A DNA stretch of 64,000 nt from Chitinimonas viridis (lineage in GTDB: Bacteria; Pseudomonadota; Gammaproteobacteria; Burkholderiales; Chitinimonadaceae). Location: NCBI RefSeq assembly GCF_030409555.1, contig NZ_JAUFPU010000008.1:484460-548459 (forward strand), in the 5' to 3' direction. The notes under the pieces were generated by a model, which worked only from the letters and a program-made list of their open reading frames with translations, was not told the origin of the DNA and did no database searches. The position numbers and the translations under genes are program-made. This document shows positions 58,813 to 64,000 of the stretch, piece after piece; position 1 is the stretch's first letter, and every line of letters starts with the position of its first letter.

Positions 58813-59274
58813 ATGCATCGGCAGCGTGGATACAGCTACCTGATTGCTTTGTTTGCTGTGGCAGTACTGTTGGTGGTCAGCCTGCGGGCGCTGGAACACA
58901 GCAAGACGGCAGGCAGGCGGGAGCGCGAGGCGGAGCTGCTGTTTGTCGGCCAGGCCTACCAGCAGGCGATCAAGGATTACTACCAGTTCTCGCCTGGCAC
59001 CAGCAAGCAGTACCCGCCGGACTTGCAGGCGTTGCTGCTGGATAATCGCGCAACCCGTACCCGCCGGCCCTTGCGTCGGCTATATCGTGACCCCATGACA
59101 GGGAGTGCCGATTGGGGGCTGGTCAAGACGCCGGATGGTCTGGTGAAGGGCGTGTATTCGCTCTCGACGGAGCAACCGATCAAGACTGGCGGCTTTCCTG
59201 AGGCCTTGCAGGCACTGGAAGGTGCCAAGCGCTATCAGGACTGGAAGTTTGTGTTTGAACCGACCCCGGGCTGA
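58813..59274 (+). CDS. Atypical pseudopilin lacking Glu+5 (3)
   Basis: 153 residues. The N terminus RGYSYLIALFAVAVLLVVSL looks like a prepilin stem helix, with Gly before an aromatic residue, but Ile stands where Glu+5 is expected, as in the tip pseudopilin GspK. The rest (RREREAELLFVGQAYQQAIK, YPPDLQALLLDNRATRTRR, LRRLYRDPMTG, GVYSLSTEQPIKTGGFPEAL) is similar to the MSHA/T2SS-like pseudopilins of betaproteobacteria. It could sit at the tip or initiate assembly. ATG 58813 chosen; the longer frame from 58753 is antisense-like extension. Confidence 0.78.
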   Translation: MHRQRGYSYLIALFAVAVLLVVSLRALEHSKTAGRREREAELLFVGQAYQQAIKDYYQFSPGTSKQYPPDLQALLLDNRATRTRRPLRRLYRDPMTGSADWGLVKTPDGLVKGVYSLSTEQPIKTGGFPEALQALEGAKRYQDWKFVFEPTPG

Positions 59275-59325
59275 GCATGAAGCAGTCCGATGAATCACCC
59301 TTACCTCTGGAGAGGAAGAAGCACC

Positions 59326-59748
59326 ATGAGTAAGTCGCAATATCGCCAGCAGGGCTTTACCTTGCTGGAGTTGCTGGTTGTACTGTTGATCATTGGCTTG
59401 TTGGCCGGTTTTGTCGGCCCCAAGTATTTTGGCCAGATTGGCCGCTCTGAGCAGCAACTGGTCAAAGCCCAGATCGATGCCTTCGACAAGGCCTTGGATC
59501 AATACCGTGTGGATACCGGTAACTACCCGACCACTGCGGAGGGCTTGGCCGCATTGTTTGCCAAACCGGCAGATGCTGCCAAATGGCGTGGCCCTTACCT
59601 GAAGAAGGCGGTACCGGTGGACCCATGGGGCAAGGCCTATGTCTACAACTCGCCCGGTTCCAATGACCGCGAATTCGAGATCATCTCGTACGGCAAGGAC
59701 GGGGTAGCGGGTGGCACCGATGACAATGCCGATGTGACCAGCTACTGA
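59326..59748 (+). CDS. gspG: Major pseudopilin GspG
   Basis: 140 residues. The prepilin motif QQGFTLLELLVVLLIIGLLA with Glu+5, then the classic GspG body: YRVDTGNYPTTAEGLAALFA, WRGPYLKKAVPVDPWGKAYV and YGKDGVAGGTDDNADVTSY, including the calcium-binding aspartates near the end. It builds the pseudopilus shaft. ATG 59326 follows AGAGGAAG; the upstream frame from 59290 is not needed. Confidence 0.95.
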   Translation: MSKSQYRQQGFTLLELLVVLLIIGLLAGFVGPKYFGQIGRSEQQLVKAQIDAFDKALDQYRVDTGNYPTTAEGLAALFAKPADAAKWRGPYLKKAVPVDPWGKAYVYNSPGSNDREFEIISYGKDGVAGGTDDNADVTSY

Positions 59749-59764
59749 GCCAGGACCAGCAGCG

Positions 59765-60943
59765 ATGCGTTTTCGGGCCAAGGTGTTGAACGCCAGCATG
59801 GCGGTGGAGTTGCGTGAGCTGGATGCCGCCAGCGAGGAAGAGGCACGCCGATTCATTGAATCGAGCGGTGAGCGTCTGCTGGCATTGAACACCATCAGCG
59901 CAGGCCTGGCTCGACGGCCAAGAGCCTTCAACATGACGGTGTTCAACCAGCAATTGCACTCCTTGCTGGAGGCAGGCCAGCCCATCGTCGATGCCATCGA
60001 GATACTGGGGCGCAACGACAGGGCAGGGCGCCACCGCGCCATTTACGACACGCTGTTGCAGGGCTTGCAGCAAGGTAAGCAGCTCTCTGAAGCCATGGCC
60101 AGCCTGCCGTCGGTTTTTCCGCCGCTGTATGTGGCCATGGTGCGTGCCAGCGAAACGACAGGCACGGTCAGGGCGTCAATACGACGTTTCATGCACTACC
60201 AGAAGCAGTTGGACGAGATACGCGGCAAGCTGATCTCGGCGGCCATTTACCCCGGCATCCTGGTGAGCGTGGGCTTTCTGGTGATCGCTTTTCTGATGCT
60301 GTACGTTGTGCCGCGCTTCAGCGCGGTATTTGACGATGTGGCCGCCAGGAAGAATGCGACCGCCGGGTTCGTGCAGATATGGGGCAGCTTTGTACGGGAG
60401 CACACGGCGCTGGCCTGGCTGGGTGTGCTGGGCCTGTTTGTTGGGCTGGTCGTGCTGCTTGTCCACCCAGGTTTGCGTGGCTGGCTTGGGCGCAGGATGT
60501 TGTCCACCCCTTGGCTGGGCGAGAAGGTGTGGATACTGCAGTTGGCGCGGCTCTATCGCACCTTGGGCATGTTGCTGCGTAGCGGGGTGAGTGTGCTCTC
60601 CGCCATGAAGATGACAGAAGCCTCATTACCCCTCGCCATGCAAAGCGACTTACGTCTTGCTGCCCAGGGTGTCAGCGAAGGCAAGTCGATTTCCCTGGTC
60701 ATGCTGGAAAACAAACTGAGTACCGAAGTGGCGCATAGATTGCTGCTGGCAGGTGAATCGTCCGGCAATCTTGATGAAATGATGGAGCGCATTGCCGATT
60801 TCTACGATCAGGAGGTCGCAGGCTGGATAGATATGGCCGGCAGACTGGTCGAGCCTATCCTGATGGTTGGCATCGGCTTGGTCATCGGCGCCATCGTCAT
60901 GATGCTCTACACCCCGATATTTGATCTGGCAAATGCACTGTAA
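59765..60943 (+). CDS. gspF: Inner-membrane platform protein GspF/PilC family
   Basis: A 392-residue polytopic membrane protein with two GspF domains (about 60-190 and 265-385). Each has the family pattern, for example FNQQLHSLLEAGQPIVDAIE, MASLPSVFPPLYVAMVRASE and LARLYRTLGMLLRSGVSVLS. Three membrane helices at about 165-190, 213-235 and 360-385. It converts the motion of the GspE ATPase into pseudopilin insertion. It lies between gspG and gspE. Confidence 0.93.
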   Translation: MRFRAKVLNASMAVELRELDAASEEEARRFIESSGERLLALNTISAGLARRPRAFNMTVFNQQLHSLLEAGQPIVDAIEILGRNDRAGRHRAIYDTLLQGLQQGKQLSEAMASLPSVFPPLYVAMVRASETTGTVRASIRRFMHYQKQLDEIRGKLISAAIYPGILVSVGFLVIAFLMLYVVPRFSAVFDDVAARKNATAGFVQIWGSFVREHTALAWLGVLGLFVGLVVLLVHPGLRGWLGRRMLSTPWLGEKVWILQLARLYRTLGMLLRSGVSVLSAMKMTEASLPLAMQSDLRLAAQGVSEGKSISLVMLENKLSTEVAHRLLLAGESSGNLDEMMERIADFYDQEVAGWIDMAGRLVEPILMVGIGLVIGAIVMMLYTPIFDLANAL

Positions 60944-60958
60944 CCGGCGGCCTATGTG

Positions 60959-62611
60959 ATGTTGACGCTACAAGAACTGAACCTGGCCCAGCAGTCTGCC
61001 GGTATGACGACAGATTGGCTTAGCCTGCTGGCCGATCAGCATGAGCTGCCACGCGACGAGCTGTTGCTTGTGGCAGCAGAGCTGGCGGGCTACCCGGCTT
61101 TGACTGTGCAGGCCGATTGGCCTGTGGTGCCGGATTTCGAGCTGGTGCCCTATACCGACATGGTCGAGCGTTTGCTGGTAGTCGGTAGAGACACGCATGG
61201 GCAGCTATGCGCGGTACTGGGACGGCCGCTGGATAGTAAAGTGGGTGCCTGGCTGGCCAATCTGGGCCTGCCTTTGCACGAGATCTACCTGGCCGACCCG
61301 CATGCCTTACGTGGCGAGCTGGAGAAGCACGAGTCGGCCTTCAGCGCAGTGGCCGAGGCGGTTGGCTTGGATCAATCCATCGAGTTGGCACGTGACGACA
61401 GCGCCGACCTGACACTGACCTCTATCCAGGGCGAGGCCAGCCCTGCGGTCAGGCTGATCAATTCCACCGTTTTTGATGCGCTGCGTTTTGAGGCCAGTGA
61501 TATCCACTTGGAGTCGGTACCGCAGGGTTTGGTGATCAAGTTCCGTATTGACGGCGTATTGAACCGAATTGCGACGGTCAATAACACTGCCCTCGCAGAA
61601 CAGGCGATTGCCCGTATCAAAGTCTTGGCAGAGTTGGATATTGCAGAGAAACGCATCCCACAGGATGGTCGTTTCCGTGTGGCGGCCAAGGGCCGCGACA
61701 TTGATATCCGCGTTTCCATCATGCCCAGTATCCATGGCGAGGATGCCGTGCTGCGTATCCTGGACAAGCAGGCCCTGATCGACCAGGTGCAGCGCCTGAC
61801 GCTGGACTCGTTGGGCTTCGATGGGGAAACCATACGCCTGCTGCGCCGTCTTGCATCAGAGCCCTATGGCATGATGCTGGTGACCGGCCCCACCGGTAGC
61901 GGCAAGACCACCACGCTATATGCCGCGATGACCGAGATCAACCATGGCGAGGACAAATTCATCACCATTGAAGACCCGGTGGAGTATCAGCTACCCGGTG
62001 TGCTGCAGATACCGGTGAATGAAAAGAAGGGCCTGACCTTTGCGGTCGGCCTGCGCTCCATCCTGCGCCACGACCCAGACAAGATACTGGTGGGCGAGAT
62101 ACGTGACCCAGAAACGGCGCAAATTGCCGTGCAATCTGCCTTGACGGGGCATTTGGTTTTTACCTCAGTCCACGCCAACAACACTTTTGATGTGATCGGC
62201 CGCTTTATGCACATGGGGGTCGATCCCTATAACTTTGTCTCATCGCTGACGGGGGTAATAGCTCAGCGACTGGTGCGGCAGAATTGCCCGAACTGCACCG
62301 AGGATGTGGTGTTGGACGAGCTGTTCTTGTCGGACTCCGGCATCCGCGATCCCGAAGCCTACCGGTTCCGGGCAGGGAAGGGCTGCACGGTATGCCGTGG
62401 CACTGGGTACAAGGGCCGGCGCGCTGTGGCAGAGGTGCTGCGGCTGACAGATGAGATACGTGAAATGATCATTGGTCGTGCGTCCATCCGTGCCCTGAAA
62501 GAACAGGCGCGCAAGGAGGGCACCCGATTCCTGCGTGATGTTGCGCTGGAACTGGTGCGTGATGGCCATACCACTTTGCAGGAGGTCAATCGTGTCACTT
62601 TTGTGGCCTGA
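60959..62611 (+). CDS. gspE: Secretion/pilus assembly ATPase GspE/PilB family
   Basis: A 550-residue hexameric ATPase. An N-terminal MshEN/GspE_N-like domain (about 1-145), then the catalytic core with FEASDIHLESVPQG, Walker A TGPTGSGKTTTLYAAM, Asp box ITIEDPVEYQLPGVLQIPVN, Walker B LRHDPDKILVGEIRDPETA and the His box TGHLVFTSVHANN. The zinc-binding tetracysteine CPNC/CTVC typical of assembly (not retraction) ATPases is present. GTG 60956 and ATG 60959 are adjacent; ATG is preferred. Confidence 0.95.
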   Translation: MLTLQELNLAQQSAGMTTDWLSLLADQHELPRDELLLVAAELAGYPALTVQADWPVVPDFELVPYTDMVERLLVVGRDTHGQLCAVLGRPLDSKVGAWLANLGLPLHEIYLADPHALRGELEKHESAFSAVAEAVGLDQSIELARDDSADLTLTSIQGEASPAVRLINSTVFDALRFEASDIHLESVPQGLVIKFRIDGVLNRIATVNNTALAEQAIARIKVLAELDIAEKRIPQDGRFRVAAKGRDIDIRVSIMPSIHGEDAVLRILDKQALIDQVQRLTLDSLGFDGETIRLLRRLASEPYGMMLVTGPTGSGKTTTLYAAMTEINHGEDKFITIEDPVEYQLPGVLQIPVNEKKGLTFAVGLRSILRHDPDKILVGEIRDPETAQIAVQSALTGHLVFTSVHANNTFDVIGRFMHMGVDPYNFVSSLTGVIAQRLVRQNCPNCTEDVVLDELFLSDSGIRDPEAYRFRAGKGCTVCRGTGYKGRRAVAEVLRLTDEIREMIIGRASIRALKEQARKEGTRFLRDVALELVRDGHTTLQEVNRVTFVA

Positions 62612-63353
62612 TCGCGTGCATGTGGGCTTGTTCTCCGGGCATTGCTGGTTGCAGCAAGGCAAGGCCAGCACAGAAGCGCCAATCGCCTGCCCGCAGCCGG
62701 ATGACTACCTGCTTGCGCTGGATGCCTTGCTGGATAAGCCATCAAAAGCATTACCACCCGGTAGCCGGGTGGCACTAACGGTATCGGACGGCCTCGCTGC
62801 CAGTATCGCCTTGCCTTGGCAGGCAGAGCTGACCGAAACGGCAGAGCTCGAAGCTTATGCGCGCATCTGCTTTGAAAATGCGGGTATCGAGGTGGGGGCG
62901 GATTGGGTCTTGGCAACCTATTTCCGCCATTATGGCGCCCAGGGCCTGGCTTATGCCTTGCCGGCTGGGTGGTTGGAGCAGCTTGGTGCCAGCCTGCAAC
63001 GTCGCGGCTTACGGCTACAGGGCGTGTTGCCAGTGTCAGCGGCGGCCTATTCGCTGCATGCCTGCCCGGTCAAGCAGACCCTGTCGTTATTGCTATTGCG
63101 CGAACCGACACGTATCACCGCCTTGGTCTATGTACTGGGCAAGCTGCAAGCCTGTGATGTCGAACCGGTGACGCGGAGCGAGCAAGAGGCGGGCACCCGT
63201 CTGCTGCGGCGCTTGAGCGTTCAGCACGGCGATTTTGCGCGGGTGGACACCTGGTCGCCACTTGGCCCAGAAGCCGACATCCCCGCTAGGTATATTGCAG
63301 CCAGTTGGCCGACGGCCGAAATACGAACCTTCGCCAGAATGGCTTGGTGTTGA
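62592..63353 (+). CDS. PilM/GspL-like cytoplasmic platform protein
   Basis: About 253 residues, an actin-like fold protein with weak PilM/MshI similarity: an early strand (LWPDRVHVGLFSGHCWLQQG), a DGLAASIALPWQAEL segment, LQRRGLRLQGVLPVSAAAYS and SLLLLREPTRITALVYVLGK. It would recruit GspE to the membrane complex through PilN. GTG 62592 with GGAGGT upstream is the best start; it overlaps gspE by 20 bp. No complete ATP-binding motifs are evident, as in other reduced PilM/GspL proteins. Confidence 0.65.
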   Translation: MSLLWPDRVHVGLFSGHCWLQQGKASTEAPIACPQPDDYLLALDALLDKPSKALPPGSRVALTVSDGLAASIALPWQAELTETAELEAYARICFENAGIEVGADWVLATYFRHYGAQGLAYALPAGWLEQLGASLQRRGLRLQGVLPVSAAAYSLHACPVKQTLSLLLLREPTRITALVYVLGKLQACDVEPVTRSEQEAGTRLLRRLSVQHGDFARVDTWSPLGPEADIPARYIAASWPTAEIRTFARMAWC

Positions 63354-63356
63354 ATC

Positions 63357-63860
63357 ATGAAATCGACTTCCGGATACCTTGAACCGCGCAGCCGTTATGG
63401 CACCCAGCTAGGGTTATTGGCCTGTGCCCTGCTGATTGTGGCGGGGATAGTGGTATGGCAAGCCCAGGTGCAACGGCAGGCAGCAGACAAGCTGGCGCTG
63501 CGTAACCAGACGTTGCGCGCAGCACAAGCCGTAGCACCTACCCAGGTATCGCGGCCAGCCGCAGCAGAAGCCAAGCACTGGGAGGCCCTGCGGGTTGAAC
63601 GCGAGTTTCCGTGGCCTGACGTACTGGTGGCGATAGAGCGTGCAGCCAAGGCCGATGTGGAGCTATTGGAGTTTGTGCCCGACAAGCAAAACCGCCGTGT
63701 GGTCCTGAGTGGCGAAGCCCGAGATCGCAAAGCGCTGGCCAGCTATCTGGAGGCCTTGTCTGCCCAACCGGCGCTGCACCATGTACACCTGACGCATCAG
63801 CAGTCCTTGTTGCGAGACCGGCTGGAGACGGTGGAGTTCGAGATCAAGGCTGGGTTGTAG
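63357..63860 (+). CDS. PilN-like inner-membrane protein
   Basis: 167 residues: a short cytoplasmic N terminus, a membrane helix (about 17-36, LGLLACALLIVAGIVVWQAQ), a coiled coil and a periplasmic ferredoxin-like domain (REFPWPDVLVAIERAAKADV, KALASYLEALSAQPALHHVH). This is PilN architecture. It starts 3 bp after the PilM-like gene. In most clusters PilM-N-O-P are contiguous; here M and N stand at the end while O and P open the operon. Confidence 0.72.
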   Translation: MKSTSGYLEPRSRYGTQLGLLACALLIVAGIVVWQAQVQRQAADKLALRNQTLRAAQAVAPTQVSRPAAAEAKHWEALRVEREFPWPDVLVAIERAAKADVELLEFVPDKQNRRVVLSGEARDRKALASYLEALSAQPALHHVHLTHQQSLLRDRLETVEFEIKAGL

Positions 63861-64000
63861 GGAGGAAAAAAGTGGCCCTTGCCTTATAGGCCGCTATCCC
63901 CCGAAACCCGCCCCCAGCCTCATTCCTGCTGCTTTGCAGCAAATCTATCAATAACAATGACTTGCCACCATTCACCCGCCTCGGGTAGAGTGCCGCCCTT
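63861..64000. other. Downstream end of window, no gene assigned
   Basis: 140 bp after the PilN-like gene. GGGAGGAAAAAA looks like a ribosome binding site, but the GTG after it opens only a very short frame. No terminator hairpin with a T run is visible before the window ends. Confidence 0.3.

Overview
The window reads as chromosomal DNA of a Gram-negative betaproteobacterium, GC-rich (roughly 58-60 percent by eye). Three things support this: the gene order fimV-truA-trpF-trpB-trpA-accD-folC-SPOR-cvpA-purF, the block rsmI/lpoA-yraN-diaA-dolP, and an elongation factor P with Arg32 next to its rhamnosyltransferase EarP. A Neisseriales or Chitinimonas-like host is plausible, but the genus cannot be fixed from sequence reading alone.

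Layout. 1-9.1 kb: assorted regulatory, transport and repair genes (Lrp, an orphan solute-binding protein, MscS channel, PcaC, a class III cyclase, an AraC-methyltransferase fusion, an EamA exporter, a GlxA-type regulator, a DUF1272 protein, an isochorismatase-like hydrolase, and a GNAT acetyltransferase broken at a run of eight G). 9.3-12.7 kb: orphan PrpR, ferredoxin FdxA, GluQ. 12.9-24.5 kb: conserved polar landmark/tryptophan/lipid/folate/purine block. 24.8-27.8 kb: recA, efp, earP. 27.9-35.6 kb: nine tightly overlapping genes that end with a B12-binding MerR regulator of the light-sensing CarH/LitR type; the promoter carries three hexamers at 11-bp spacing across its -35 element. 35.8-39.4 kb: mltA, a tandem array of 168-bp repeats, and a large porin. 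39.7-51.6 kb: GAF protein, secreted nuclease, TetR/DUF418 pair, MoeB-like enzyme, second orphan binding protein, TatD, cNMP-binding protein, YbiB, and the lpoA group. 51.6-54.1 kb: tRNA-Leu(CAA) followed by a tyrosine integrase and an AlpA-like protein. 54.4-63.9 kb: a type II secretion/MSHA-like assembly operon with a cohesin-tailed secretin, four pseudopilin-type proteins, GspF, GspE, PilM and PilN.

The two most notable items are these. First, the photoreceptor-controlled operon: FAD oxidoreductase, DUF1365, cyclopropane-synthase-like methyltransferase, chalcone-isomerase-like, MFS, DUF3833, SDR and NTF2 proteins, probably a membrane fatty-acid modification pathway. Second, a dispersed palindromic element of about 125-140 bp with terminal inverted repeats; all three copies start directly at a stop codon and in the same orientation as the gene they follow. 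The 168-bp array behind the porin is a separate repeat family. Start codons were moved inward from the longest open frame wherever a ribosome binding site, signal peptide or family alignment argued for it.
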